Below, one piece after another: positions 1-7,510 of a stretch of DNA of 64,000 nt. The stretch comes from JBFXAF01 sp050184585. Its GTDB lineage: Bacteria > Pseudomonadota > Alphaproteobacteria > Rhizobiales > Rhizobiaceae. The number at the start of each line of letters is the position of its first letter. Positions within the stretch are counted from its first letter, which is position 1. Location: NCBI GenBank assembly GCA_050184585.1, contig JBFXAF010000003.1, forward strand, positions 248,001-312,000. Direction: 5' to 3'. Below the pieces are notes generated by a model. It was not told the DNA's origin and did not search any database. It worked only from the letters and a program-made list of their open reading frames with translations. The translations under genes were made by a program, and so were the position numbers.

Positions 1-80
1 GAGATCAGGCCGGGAAGCCGCTCCCACACCGCCGTCCGGCCAGTCTTGCCCACCATGTCGCCGAGGAAGAGAAGTCGCAT
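1..80 (-). CDS. YmdB-type metallophosphoesterase, N-terminus only
   Basis: The start of a gene cut off by the window edge. The first 26 residues (MRLLFLGDMVGKTGRTAVW and onward) match the opening of the TIGR00282/YmdB calcineurin-like phosphoesterases, where the G-D pair after the first beta strand gives a metal-binding Asp. Family members hydrolyse 2',3'-cyclic nucleotides or phosphodiesters in the cytoplasm. The gene starts 9 bases after the stop codon of the cyclo-ligase gene, so the two are probably one operon. The rest lies outside the window. Confidence 0.8.
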   Translation of the reverse strand, partial: MRLLFLGDMVGKTGRTAVWERLPGLI

Positions 81-89
81 GAAGGGGCT

Positions 90-680
90 TTACAGTCGGG
101 AGGCAAAGCGGCGCAAGCCGCTCTCCGTGAGGATTTCGGGTAGCACCACGTCGTGCGGCTGGTCGGGCACGCGCCCGACCTCCTGGCAGTCGAAGGCGAT
201 GCCGATCAGCCGCGGCGGCCGGCCGGCCTCGGCCAGCCTCGCGATCGCCCGGTCGTAGAATCCCGCGCCATAGCCGATGCGATGGCCGCGAGCGTCGAAG
301 GCGGCAAGCGGCACGAGCATCACGCTCGGCTCCAGCACGGCCGCCTCCGCGCCGGGTCCGAAGGTGCCGAAGCCCATGTCGACCAGCGGAGCGCCGCGCA
401 CCAGTTCGCGGAAGATGATGGTCGTCCTGTCGACGATGGCTGGCAGGCACAGCCGGGCGCCGCGTTGGCGAAACGCGAACATTAGCGGCCGGACATCGAC
501 TTCGGAGCGCATCGGCCAGAAGCCGGACACGACCGCGCCGGCAGGCGGATCGAGCGTGCCGGCGACCTCGGCCATGGCGAGCGAGACCTCGATACGCCAT
601 TGCGGGTCGAGCGCGTCACGGCGGGCGAGCGCCTCGCCCCGCAACGCCTTCTTCAGCATCCTGATGTCGGGTCCGGTCAT
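90..680 (-). CDS. fau: 5-formyltetrahydrofolate cyclo-ligase
   Basis: Converts 5-formyltetrahydrofolate to 5,10-methenyltetrahydrofolate at the cost of ATP, returning stored folate to one-carbon metabolism in the cytosol. The 196-residue product has the family length. It shows the N-terminal basic helix with KKALRGEALARRDAL, the middle GFWPMRSEVDVRPL substrate/ATP segment, and the C-terminal glycine-rich GYGAGFYDR loop that binds the phosphates. A 6S RNA lies directly upstream on the same strand, the conserved proteobacterial arrangement. A YmdB-type gene follows 9 bases downstream. Confidence 0.93.
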   Translation of the reverse strand: MTGPDIRMLKKALRGEALARRDALDPQWRIEVSLAMAEVAGTLDPPAGAVVSGFWPMRSEVDVRPLMFAFRQRGARLCLPAIVDRTTIIFRELVRGAPLVDMGFGTFGPGAEAAVLEPSVMLVPLAAFDARGHRIGYGAGFYDRAIARLAEAGRPPRLIGIAFDCQEVGRVPDQPHDVVLPEILTESGLRRFASRL

Positions 681-761
681 GCGTCAGGTGATAGCAGGCC
701 GGAAACGCACTTGTCCCCGGCGGAAACGACCCACCGGCGACCGGAGTAAGCGGCGACCACC

Positions 762-911
762 CAACCGATGGAGAGATTGATCCCGGGTGCCTACAAAGTA
801 GGTGGGCGCCGTATGTCCGAGCCCACGGGCCCGGCCAGGGACAGCTCCCTAGGGATCAGTAAGGCCCCGGGGATAAGTTACTCCTGTCGAGAAGCGCAGT
901 ACGCCATCGGC
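762..911 (-). ncRNA. ssrS: 6S RNA
   Basis: Regulatory RNA that binds the housekeeping RNA polymerase holoenzyme and mimics an open promoter. Read on the minus strand, the ends can pair: CCGATGG near 904-910 with CCATCGG at 765-771, giving the closing stem of a roughly 150-nt RNA. The interior is G/C-rich and self-complementary, with TTATCCCCGGGGCC and GATCCCTAGGGAGCTGTCCC followed by a CCTACTTTGTAGG hairpin, which fits my recollection of alphaproteobacterial 6S. The position just upstream of the cyclo-ligase gene supports the call. The exact ends are inferred from the closing stem. Confidence 0.82.
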
Positions 912-913
912 GA

Positions 914-942
914 ATATAGCGTCGGTGGCGTCGGTCCGCCAG
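914..942 (-). promoter_or_regulatory. Probable 6S RNA promoter
   Basis: On the minus strand a CTATAT -10 element (914-919) lies about 7 bases before the predicted 5' end of the 6S RNA. A 17-base spacer separates it from a poor -35 (CTGGCG, 937-942). The -10 fits the alphaproteobacterial sigma70 pattern; the -35 is weak. Confidence 0.45.
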
Positions 943-1052
943 TGCGCGACCGGCTCGCGCCGCGGATTTCACGCAACCTTCGGCCCCCGGGGCCGTTTTT
1001 GTCCGGACGGCAGCCGGCATTGCCGGCTCACCAGCGAGGAAAGGATCGAGCC

Positions 1053-1364
1053 ATGAAACGACTTGCTCTCGCATCGGTCGCGCTCATCGCCCTGGGCGGC
1101 GCATCCTATGCCCAGGAACGCGGGAACTTCTCCAACGACCCGCAAGCCTATCATTCAGGCGGTTATCGCTATGACGGCGACCGTTATCACCATGGTGACC
1201 GGTACAAGCGTGCATACCGGTCGGGCAGCTACTACGCGGGCGGCCACGATCCCTACTATCGCCCCTATCGGCACCATCGGCGTCATTACGAGCGTGGACC
1301 GGGCTTTTCGTTCAGTTTCGGCGGTCCCGGCTGGCGCGTGGGGGTCCACGACCACTGGCGCTAA
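1053..1364 (+). CDS. Small secreted Tyr/His/Arg-rich protein
   Basis: A 103-residue protein of unknown function. Residues 1-20 form a clear Sec signal peptide ending in ASYAQ, so the mature protein is likely periplasmic. The rest is rich in Gly, Tyr, His and Arg, with YRY/HHGDRY/RPYRHHRRHY runs, and ends in GPGWRVGVHDHWR, a style seen in rhizobial envelope proteins of unknown role. The start was chosen for the GAGGAAAGGA Shine-Dalgarno upstream and the signal peptide; an upstream in-frame extension would run through the 6S RNA. The His-rich body might bind metal, but nothing proves this. Confidence 0.75.
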   Translation: MKRLALASVALIALGGASYAQERGNFSNDPQAYHSGGYRYDGDRYHHGDRYKRAYRSGSYYAGGHDPYYRPYRHHRRHYERGPGFSFSFGGPGWRVGVHDHWR

Positions 1365-1380
1365 GGCTTCCCGGCCACTG

Positions 1381-1410
1381 TCCGCCCGCGCTTGAAAAGG
1401 CGCGGGCGGA
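1381..1410 (+). terminator. Stem-loop after the secreted-protein gene
   Basis: A perfect 11-bp stem (TCCGCCCGCGC, 1381-1391, with its complement at 1400-1410) and an 8-nt loop lie 17 bases after the stop codon at 1364. No T-run follows on the plus strand, so it may terminate weakly or only protect the 3' end. Confidence 0.4.
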
Positions 1411-1486
1411 GGCGGCGGCTCTCCTTGCATCCGCCCGGGCCGCTCCTTAGGGTCCGGCCGACAGCAATTGCAGGGATTTCCGTTCG

Positions 1487-2326
1487 ATGCGTTTTGAGGG
1501 AACGGCGGCCTATGTCGCCGACAAGGATCTGATGGTGGCCGTCAACGCGGCCATCGCGCTGGAGCGGCCGCTGCTGGTCAAGGGCGAGCCCGGCACGGGC
1601 AAGACCGAACTCGCCCGGCAGGTCGCCGCCGCGCTCGGGCTCGATCTGATCGAATGGCACGTCAAGTCGACCACCAAGGCGCAGCAGGGGCTCTACGAGT
1701 ACGACGCGGTCTCGCGACTGCGCGACAGCCAGATCGGCGACGCGCGCTTCAACGACATCGCGAACTACATCAAGCGCGGCAAGCTGTGGGACGCCTTCGC
1801 GGCGGACCGCAAAGTCGTGCTGCTCATCGACGAGATCGACAAGGCTGACATCGAGTTCCCCAACGACCTCTTGCAGGAACTCGATCGCATGGAGTTCTTC
1901 GTCTACGAGACCGGCGAGACCATCGTCGCGAAGCAGCGGCCGATCGTCATCATCACCTCCAACAACGAGAAGGAGCTGCCGGACGCCTTCCTGCGCCGCT
2001 GCTTCTTCCATTACATCCGCTTCCCCGACGTCGAGACGCTGAACCGCATCGTCGAGGTCCACTATCCGGGCATCAAGCAGAACCTGGTCCGGGCGGCGCT
2101 CACCCAGTTCTACGAGGTCCGCGAGGTGCCGGGGCTGAAGAAGAAGCCGTCGACCTCCGAAGCGCTGGACTGGATCCGGCTGCTGGTCGCCGACGACATC
2201 GACCCGGCCGACCTGAGGGCCGATCCCAAGAACGCGCTGCCCAAGCTCCACGGGGCGCTGCTCAAGAACGAACAGGACGTACACCTTTTCGAACGGCTCG
2301 CCTTCATGGCGAGAAGGCAGGGCTGA
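1487..2326 (+). CDS. MoxR-family AAA+ ATPase
   Basis: Cytoplasmic AAA+ chaperone-like ATPase of the MoxR/CoxD class, which normally works with a von Willebrand factor A partner to mature or insert cofactors into a target. The 279 residues show Walker A GEPGTGKT (33-40), Walker B LLIDEID (112-118), a sensor-1 ITSNNEKELPDAFLRR segment with an arginine finger, and a C-terminal lid. The likely partner, a CoxE-like VWA protein, is at 4709-5899 on the same strand. Three other functions lie between them instead of the usual direct adjacency. The substrate is unknown; no CO dehydrogenase or other molybdoenzyme genes are nearby. Confidence 0.88.
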   Translation: MRFEGTAAYVADKDLMVAVNAAIALERPLLVKGEPGTGKTELARQVAAALGLDLIEWHVKSTTKAQQGLYEYDAVSRLRDSQIGDARFNDIANYIKRGKLWDAFAADRKVVLLIDEIDKADIEFPNDLLQELDRMEFFVYETGETIVAKQRPIVIITSNNEKELPDAFLRRCFFHYIRFPDVETLNRIVEVHYPGIKQNLVRAALTQFYEVREVPGLKKKPSTSEALDWIRLLVADDIDPADLRADPKNALPKLHGALLKNEQDVHLFERLAFMARRQG

Positions 2327-2335
2327 GCCGTAGCC

Positions 2336-3643
2336 ATGATCCTGATCGCGGGAGGGGGGATCGCCGGGCTGACGCTGGCGCTGGGCTGCCACCAGGCCGG
2401 CATTCCCTGCCGCGTCTTCGAGCGCGGCGCGGAGATCAGGCCGCTCGGCGTCGGCATCAACGTCCAGCCGCATGCGGTGCGCGAGCTGTACGATCTCGGG
2501 CTGGAGCATGAGCTCGAGGCGCTCGGCGTGCGGACGCGCGAGGTCGCCTATTTCTCCAAGACCGGCCGGCTGATCTGGTCGGAGCCGCGCGGCGTGCACG
2601 CCGGCTACCGCTGGCCGCAATATTCGCTGCATCGCGGCGGCCTGCAGATGATGCTGTTCGGCGCGGTCCGCGAACGGCTCGGCGACGCCGCCGTGCTCAC
2701 CGGACGCACTCTGGCGAGCTTCCGGCAGCACGCTGACGGCGTCGAAGCGATCGTCGCGCGCGCCGACGGGACGAGCGAACGCCACCACGGGACGCTGCTG
2801 ATCGCCGCCGACGGCATCCACTCCCATGCGCGCGCGGTCTTCTATCCAGACGAGGGGCCGCCGAAATGGGGCGGCGCGATTCTCTGGCGCGGCACCGCCC
2901 GCCAGGCCCCGTATCTCACGGGCGCGACCATGGCGATGGCCGGTCACGAGTTCCAGAAGTTCGTCACCTATCCGATAGGCAAGGCCGATCCCGAGACCGG
3001 AGAGGCGCTGATCAACGTGATCGCCGAACTCAAGGTCGACCCCTCGGCAGGCTGGCGGCGCGAGGACTACAACCGCCGCGGCATCCTGTCGGAGTTTCTG
3101 CCCGCCTTCGAGCCCTGGGTGTTCGACTGGCTGGACGTCCCGGCGCTGATCCGCGCCACCGACCCGATCTTCGAGTATCCGATGGTCGACCGCGACCCGC
3201 TGCCGCGCTGGACGCATGGGCGGGTGACCCTCATGGGCGACGCGGCGCATCCGATGTACCCGATCGGCTCCAACGGCGCCTCGCAGGCGATCGTCGATGC
3301 GCGCGTGCTGGTGCGGGAACTGGTGGCGCACGGCCTTTCCGTCGAGGCCCTGGAGGCCTACGAGACGGAGCGCCGCGAAGCGACGTCGCGCATCGTGACG
3401 GCGAACCGGGGCAACGGCCCCGACGCGGTGATGCAGACGGTCGAGGAACGGTGCGGCGGCGAGTTCGACGACATCGACGACGTGCTCTCGCCCGCCGAGC
3501 GCGTCGAAATCGCGGCATCCTACAAGCGGCTGGCCGGCTTCGATGTCGAGGCGCTCAACGCGCGGCCGCCGACCGTCGATCCGGCGCAGGCCGCGGCAGC
3601 AAGGGAGACATGGAATGACGCACATCGTCGTCAGGGCGCTTGA
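2336..3643 (+). CDS. FAD-dependent monooxygenase (flavin hydroxylase type)
   Basis: Class A flavoprotein monooxygenase of 435 residues, probably using NAD(P)H and O2 to hydroxylate an aromatic or similar small molecule. The N-terminal dinucleotide-binding motif is GGGIAGLTLALGCHQAG. The second FAD motif is GDAAHPMYPIGSNGASQAI, which binds the pyrophosphate and contacts the active site. The salicylate-hydroxylase/PHBH fold is clear, but the substrate cannot be read from sequence. It begins 9 bases after the MoxR gene and its end overlaps the next gene by 29 bases, so it is co-transcribed. Confidence 0.88.
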   Translation: MILIAGGGIAGLTLALGCHQAGIPCRVFERGAEIRPLGVGINVQPHAVRELYDLGLEHELEALGVRTREVAYFSKTGRLIWSEPRGVHAGYRWPQYSLHRGGLQMMLFGAVRERLGDAAVLTGRTLASFRQHADGVEAIVARADGTSERHHGTLLIAADGIHSHARAVFYPDEGPPKWGGAILWRGTARQAPYLTGATMAMAGHEFQKFVTYPIGKADPETGEALINVIAELKVDPSAGWRREDYNRRGILSEFLPAFEPWVFDWLDVPALIRATDPIFEYPMVDRDPLPRWTHGRVTLMGDAAHPMYPIGSNGASQAIVDARVLVRELVAHGLSVEALEAYETERREATSRIVTANRGNGPDAVMQTVEERCGGEFDDIDDVLSPAERVEIAASYKRLAGFDVEALNARPPTVDPAQAAAARETWNDAHRRQGA

Positions 3644-4061
3644 ACGGGGCGACCACGCGGCCTGGCGCCGCCTGTGGACCGACTACCTCACCTTCTACGA
3701 GACCAGCGTCGGCGAGGACATCTATGCGCTGACCTGGAAGCGGCTGTTCACGACGGGCGAGTTCGAGCCGAAGGGTTTCATCGCCCTTCTCGACGGCACC
3801 GCCGTCGGCCTCGTGCACTACATGTTCCACCGCACCTGCTGGTCGGCCGCGAACAACTGCTATCTTCAGGACCTCTTCACCGACGCTGCGGCGCGCGGCA
3901 AAGGGGCCGGCGAGGCGTTGATCAAGGCGGTGCAGGACACAGCGGCCGGGCAGGGCGTCAAGAACGTCTACTGGATGACCCACGAGACCAATGCGACCGC
4001 GCGAAAGCTCTACGATCGCGTCGCGCGGCGGACCGGGTTCATCGAGTATGATTTGATGTAG
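3615..4061 (+). CDS. GNAT family N-acetyltransferase
   Basis: Acetyl-CoA-dependent transferase of 148 residues. The pantothenate-binding motif A appears as QDLFTDAAARGKGAGEAL (R/Q-x-x-G-x-A type) around residues 90-106, followed by the motif B stretch VYWMTHETNATARKLYDRV. The start lies inside the 3' end of the monooxygenase gene, with GGGAG upstream. Substrate unknown. The hicAB pair begins just after the stop codon. Confidence 0.87.
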   Translation: MTHIVVRALERGDHAAWRRLWTDYLTFYETSVGEDIYALTWKRLFTTGEFEPKGFIALLDGTAVGLVHYMFHRTCWSAANNCYLQDLFTDAAARGKGAGEALIKAVQDTAAGQGVKNVYWMTHETNATARKLYDRVARRTGFIEYDLM

Positions 4062-4070
4062 GTTGGAGAC

Positions 4071-4088
4071 TGCGCAACATGTTGCGCA
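4071..4088. promoter_or_regulatory. Perfect 18-bp palindrome, candidate HicB operator
   Basis: TGCGCAACATGTTGCGCA reads identically on both strands and ends 11 bases before the hicA start codon. HicB antitoxins with a C-terminal ribbon-helix-helix domain, as here, normally repress their own operon by binding a palindrome at this place. The DNA half is seen directly; the HicB assignment is inference. Confidence 0.65.
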
Positions 4089-4099
4089 ATTGAAGACGA

Positions 4100-4294
4100 A
4101 TGCCTATTGTTGAAACCAGCACTTGGAAGATCGTGGCACGGCTGGTGCGCGAGGGCTGGCGCAATGTCGGCGGCGGCAAACATGATCGATACGAGCACGA
4201 GGTTCGCCGTGGCGTGATGATTGTGGTTCCACGCCATCGCGAACAGTCGCCGGGTGTCGCGCGATCGATTGCAAAGCTTGCAGGCTGGATCTGA
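4100..4294 (+). CDS. hicA: HicA-family mRNA interferase toxin
   Basis: Toxin of a type II toxin-antitoxin system: a 64-residue double-stranded-RNA-binding-like fold that cleaves mRNA and stops growth when free. The family core is present: N-terminal helix TWKIVARLVREGW, then GGKHDRYEH with the catalytic His (residue 28) in a GGKHD version of the usual G-S/K-H-H, and the closing SPGVARSIAKLAGW. hicB follows two bases after the stop codon. Confidence 0.9.
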   Translation: MPIVETSTWKIVARLVREGWRNVGGGKHDRYEHEVRRGVMIVVPRHREQSPGVARSIAKLAGWI

Positions 4295-4296
4295 AG

Positions 4297-4701
4297 ATGA
4301 CCCATTACGTAGGAATTCTCGACGGTTTGAACGACGTATGGGGCGTTCGGATTCCTGATCTCCCGGGCTGCCATGGCGGAGGCGCCACCCCGGACGAGGC
4401 GATTGCGGATGCGGTTTCGGCTGCTCGCGACTGGGCGGATGCGCGTGTAACAGGCGGGCGGGAACTGCCGGCGCCGCGTACGATCGCGCAAATGCTCAAG
4501 GACCGCGAGATCGACGCCGCCGCCGGCGAGTCCGCCGTCATGGTTCCGCTTATCGTCGACGCAGGGCGGCCGGTTCGAGCAAACCTCTCGATCGACGCCG
4601 GCCTGCTCGCTGCGATCGACGCAGAGGCTGCAAGACGCGGCCTCACGCGATCGGCCTTCCTCGCAGGCGCGGCGCGGGAGAAGATCGAAGGGATGAGATA
4701 G
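4297..4701 (+). CDS. hicB: HicB-family antitoxin
   Basis: Antitoxin partner of HicA, 134 residues. The N-terminal degenerate RNase-H-like HicB fold shows YVGILDGL and VRIPDLPGCHGGGATPDEA. The C-terminus (about 100-134) is a ribbon-helix-helix DNA-binding module with NLSIDAGLLAAIDAEAARRG followed by TRSAFLAGAAR. It should both neutralise HicA and repress the operon, probably at the palindrome 4071-4088. The next gene (VWA protein) starts only 8 bases after its stop codon and lacks a strong ribosome-binding site, so it may depend on read-through from hicB. Confidence 0.92.
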   Translation: MTHYVGILDGLNDVWGVRIPDLPGCHGGGATPDEAIADAVSAARDWADARVTGGRELPAPRTIAQMLKDREIDAAAGESAVMVPLIVDAGRPVRANLSIDAGLLAAIDAEAARRGLTRSAFLAGAAREKIEGMR

Positions 4702-4708
4702 TCTTTCA

Positions 4709-5899
4709 ATGTTCATCCCCTTCTTCCTCGAACTGAAGGCCGCGCGGGTTCCGGTCTCGCTGCGCGAGTATCTGACACTGCTCGAGGGCATGGAGGCCGA
4801 CCTCGTCACCTATGACGTCGAGGGCTTCTACTATCTCGCCCGCTCGACGCTGGTGAAGGACGAGCGTCACATCGACCGCTTCGACCAGGTCTTTTCGCAT
4901 GTCTTCAAGGGCGTCGAGGCTGTGTCGGGCGAGGCCGTCGTCGACGTGGCGAACATCCCAGAGGAATGGCTGCGGCGGCTGGCGGAAAAGCACCTGACGG
5001 AAGAGGAGAAGAAGCTGGTCGAGGCGCTCGGCGGCTTCGACAAGTTGATGGAGACGCTGAAGAAGCGGCTGGAGGAGCAGAAGGGCCGCCACCAGGGCGG
5101 ATCGAAGTGGATCGGCACGGCCGGCACCTCGCCCTTCGGCGCCTACGGTTACAATCCGGAAGGTGTAAGGATCGGCCAGCACGAGAGCCGCAACCGGCGC
5201 GCCGTGAAGGTCTGGGACAAGCGCGAGTTCAGGAACTTCGACGATTCCGTAGAACTCGGCACCCGCAACATCAAGGTGGCGCTCAAGAGGCTGCGCCGCT
5301 GGGTGCGCGAGGGCGCCGACGAGGAACTCGACCTGCCCGGCACGATCCATGCTACGGCCGAGCACGGATATCTCGACGTGGTGACCCGCCCCGAGCGCCG
5401 CAACGCGGTGAAGCTGCTGATGTTCTTCGACGTGGGCGGCTCGATGGACGATCACATCAGGATCGTCGAGGAGCTGTTTTCCGCCGCCCGCGCGGAGTTC
5501 CGCCAGCTCGAATATTTCTACTTCCACAACTGCCTCTACGAGGGCGTGTGGAAGGACAACCGCCGCCGCCACTCCGAAACAATCCCGACCTATGACGTGC
5601 TCCATAAATACGGGCACGATTACAAGGTGATCTTCGTCGGCGACGCGTCCATGAGCCCCTATGAGATCGCGACGCCGGGCGGATCGGTCGAGCACTGGAA
5701 CCCGGAGGCCGGCATCGTCTGGCTGAACCGGGTGATCGGCCAGTGGCCCAACGCGGTGTGGCTGAACCCCGTGCAGCAGAAGCATTGGGGCTACACGCAT
5801 TCGATCGGCATGGTGCGCGACCTCTTCTCGGAACGCATGTACCCGCTGACGCTCGCCGGCCTCGAGGGGGCGACGCGGGAGCTCTCCCGCAAGCACTGA
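4709..5899 (+). CDS. CoxE-like VWA domain protein, MoxR partner
   Basis: A 396-residue protein of the CoxE-like group. The N-terminal half is helical and charged (a KKLVEALGGFDKLMETLKKR helix near 101-120). The VWA-type metal site appears as FFDVGGSMDD (about 239-248), a DxGxS version of the canonical DxSxS MIDAS; a later GDASM keeps a metal ligand position. Proteins of this type pair with MoxR ATPases, here the one at 1487-2326, to remodel or load a target enzyme. The operon has been opened by the monooxygenase, acetyltransferase and hicAB genes. Target unknown. Confidence 0.87.
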   Translation: MFIPFFLELKAARVPVSLREYLTLLEGMEADLVTYDVEGFYYLARSTLVKDERHIDRFDQVFSHVFKGVEAVSGEAVVDVANIPEEWLRRLAEKHLTEEEKKLVEALGGFDKLMETLKKRLEEQKGRHQGGSKWIGTAGTSPFGAYGYNPEGVRIGQHESRNRRAVKVWDKREFRNFDDSVELGTRNIKVALKRLRRWVREGADEELDLPGTIHATAEHGYLDVVTRPERRNAVKLLMFFDVGGSMDDHIRIVEELFSAARAEFRQLEYFYFHNCLYEGVWKDNRRRHSETIPTYDVLHKYGHDYKVIFVGDASMSPYEIATPGGSVEHWNPEAGIVWLNRVIGQWPNAVWLNPVQQKHWGYTHSIGMVRDLFSERMYPLTLAGLEGATRELSRKH

Positions 5900-5903
5900 G
5901 CGG

Positions 5904-6227
5904 TCAGATCAGCGTCGCGATGATCAGCCAGGCGAGCGCTCCCGCGCGGGCGGTCGCGGCAACGCCCGGCGCGGCGCTGGCCGAGGTGCGCCAGACCGCC
6001 ATGACGAGGAAGAGATTGTAGGGCAGCGGCGACAGGTAGACCGCGATCCACGCCCAGGCCGGCCATTTGAGGCCGAGGGCGACCAGCGCGGCGAATGACG
6101 TGGCGAGGTTGATCAGGGTTCCGACGAGCGCCATGTCGAGCCAGAAGAGCCGGTCGAGCGGGACCGCGCCGTCGAGGCGGGAGCGGAAGAAGCCCCGTCT
6201 CGTCGCGCCGTCATCTTGAGCCGCCAT
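5904..6227 (-). CDS. Small membrane protein, three predicted helices
   Basis: A 107-residue protein I do not recognise. After a polar N-terminus come three hydrophobic segments: LDMALVGTLINLATSFAALVAL (about 29-50), WAWIAVYLSPLPYNLFLVMAV (about 58-78) and a short C-terminal helix ending LAWLIIATLI. It looks like an inner-membrane protein without catalytic motifs. It converges on the VWA gene, separated by 4 bases. Confidence 0.65.
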   Translation of the reverse strand: MAAQDDGATRRGFFRSRLDGAVPLDRLFWLDMALVGTLINLATSFAALVALGLKWPAWAWIAVYLSPLPYNLFLVMAVWRTSASAAPGVAATARAGALAWLIIATLI

Positions 6228-6274
6228 CGGAAGGCCCGGCCATCAGGGTTTGCCGCGGAGCGCGCGACCGCGCG

Positions 6275-6535
6275 TCACGCCATGCCGAGCGCGGCCTTGT
6301 AGAGGTCGAGGATGGACTCCTCCTCCTCGCGCTCGGCCTGGTCCTTCTTGCGGAGCCGGATCAAGGTGCGGATCGCCTTGGTGTCGAAGCCGGTTCCCTT
6401 GGCCTCGGCGTAGACCTCCTTGACGTCATCGGCGATGGTCTTCTTCTCCTCCTCGAGCCGCTCGATACGCTCGATGAAGGCGCGCAACTGCCCGGCGGCT
6501 ACCGTCTGCGAGGTCGGAGAGGAATCGTCGGCCAT
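6275..6535 (-). CDS. gapR: DUF2312 / GapR-like nucleoid protein
   Basis: An 86-residue coiled-coil protein of the UPF0335/DUF2312 family. Its Caulobacter member GapR clamps overtwisted DNA and stimulates topoisomerases during replication. The family core is intact: AAGQLRAFIERIERLEEEKK, then DVKEVYAEAKGTGFDTKAIRTLIRLRKKD. The start MADDSSPTSQ was preferred over an upstream ATG that would add 27 non-conserved residues. It is monocistronic; the long 5' gap to the divergent SRPBCC gene probably holds both promoters. Confidence 0.9.
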   Translation of the reverse strand: MADDSSPTSQTVAAGQLRAFIERIERLEEEKKTIADDVKEVYAEAKGTGFDTKAIRTLIRLRKKDQAEREEEESILDLYKAALGMA

Positions 6536-6652
6536 CGTGAAGCTCCAGGAGGTCTCGTCGCGACTCGCGCCACGGCGGTCATGGGGTTCGATGCCCCAAG
6601 GTGCCCGGTCGGTCAAGCCGGAACAGTCTATTCAATCCTGAATGGATATCAC

Positions 6653-6666
6653 TTGCATTCATGCAA
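6653..6666. promoter_or_regulatory. Short palindrome TTGCAT-TC-ATGCAA
   Basis: A perfect 6-bp inverted repeat with a 2-base centre in the 209-bp gap between the divergent gapR and SRPBCC genes. It could be a repressor site, but no regulator gene is adjacent and such a short palindrome may be chance. Confidence 0.3.
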
Positions 6667-6744
6667 TACTCCTATCGTAGTCGACTAGATAGATTGCTCC
6701 CATCGAAGCCCGGAACGGTTCGGGCTCTACCAGGGGAGGCCGAC

Positions 6745-7182
6745 ATGGCCAGCATTGAAACCACCATCGACATCGACGCCACGCCCGACAGGATCTGGGC
6801 CGCTCTGACCGACTTTGCCGCATACGAGACCTGGAACCCCTTCATCCGCAGGGCGAAGGGCGAGGCCCGCCGGGGCGCTAGGCTCGACGCCACCATGCAT
6901 CTGCCGGGTTGGAAGCCGATGCCGCTCAGGCCAACCATCCTCGAAGCCGAGCGGAACCTTGCCTTGCGCTGGCTGGGCAGCCTTCTGTTCCGCGGCCTGT
7001 TCGACGGCGAGCACTATTTCCGCATCGAGCATCGTGACGGCGGGGCCGCGAGCCGGCTCATCCACGGCGAGAGGTTCTCCGGTATCCTCGTGCCGTTCGT
7101 CTTCGGCAGATCGATGCGGGCGGCGACGTTGCAGGCGTTCGGCATGATGAACCAGGCTCTGAAGGCCCGCCTCGAGGCCTGA
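6745..7182 (+). CDS. SRPBCC (START-like) domain protein
   Basis: A 145-residue single-domain protein of the polyketide-cyclase/Bet v1-like superfamily, which binds hydrophobic ligands in a deep cavity. Typical opening (IETTIDIDATPDRIWAALTDF), then the YETWNPFI strand, and a long C-terminal helix (MRAATLQAFGMMNQALKARL). No catalytic residues can be assigned; ligand unknown. The GGGGAGG ribosome-binding site upstream decides the start. It converges on the DUF1244 gene. Confidence 0.82.
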   Translation: MASIETTIDIDATPDRIWAALTDFAAYETWNPFIRRAKGEARRGARLDATMHLPGWKPMPLRPTILEAERNLALRWLGSLLFRGLFDGEHYFRIEHRDGGAASRLIHGERFSGILVPFVFGRSMRAATLQAFGMMNQALKARLEA

Positions 7183-7201
7183 CCCCCGAGGCCAGCCGCC
7201 C

Positions 7202-7510
7202 CTAGTGATCCTTCGGACGGCTGGCCTCGAACGCCGCCTTCTTGGCGTCCGACGCCTCGGTCTGGTTGAGCGCCTGCCACTCGGCATAGGGCATGCCGTA
7301 GACGATCTCGCGGGACTGGTCCTTCGTGAGGTCGACGCCGGCTTCCTCCGCTGCGTCGCGGTACCAGTTGGCGAGGCAGTTGCGGCAGAAACCCGCGAGG
7401 TTCATCAGGTCGATGTTCTGGACATCCGTGCGCTTGCCCAGATGCGCGACGAGCGTCCGGAAGGCGGCCGCCTCGAAGTCGCGTTTCTGCTGCTCGCTGA
7501 GTTCGCTCAT
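7202..7510 (-). CDS. DUF1244 domain protein
   Basis: A 102-residue cytoplasmic protein of the conserved but uncharacterised DUF1244 family. Recognisable features are NLAGFCRNCLANWYRDAA with a CRNC pair (about 42-45) that could bind a metal, and VYGMPYAEWQ near the C-terminus. Its start codon overlaps the stop codon of the N-formylglutamate amidohydrolase gene by four bases (ATGA), so the two are translationally coupled. Confidence 0.88.
   Translation of the reverse strand: MSELSEQQKRDFEAAAFRTLVAHLGKRTDVQNIDLMNLAGFCRNCLANWYRDAAEEAGVDLTKDQSREIVYGMPYAEWQALNQTEASDAKKAAFEASRPKDH

Noticed and set aside
1361..3625. A very long open frame on the minus strand opposite the MoxR and monooxygenase genes
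   Set aside because: High GC DNA keeps the antisense frame open by codon bias. The product is Arg/His/Gly-rich without domains, and the plus-strand genes are clear families.
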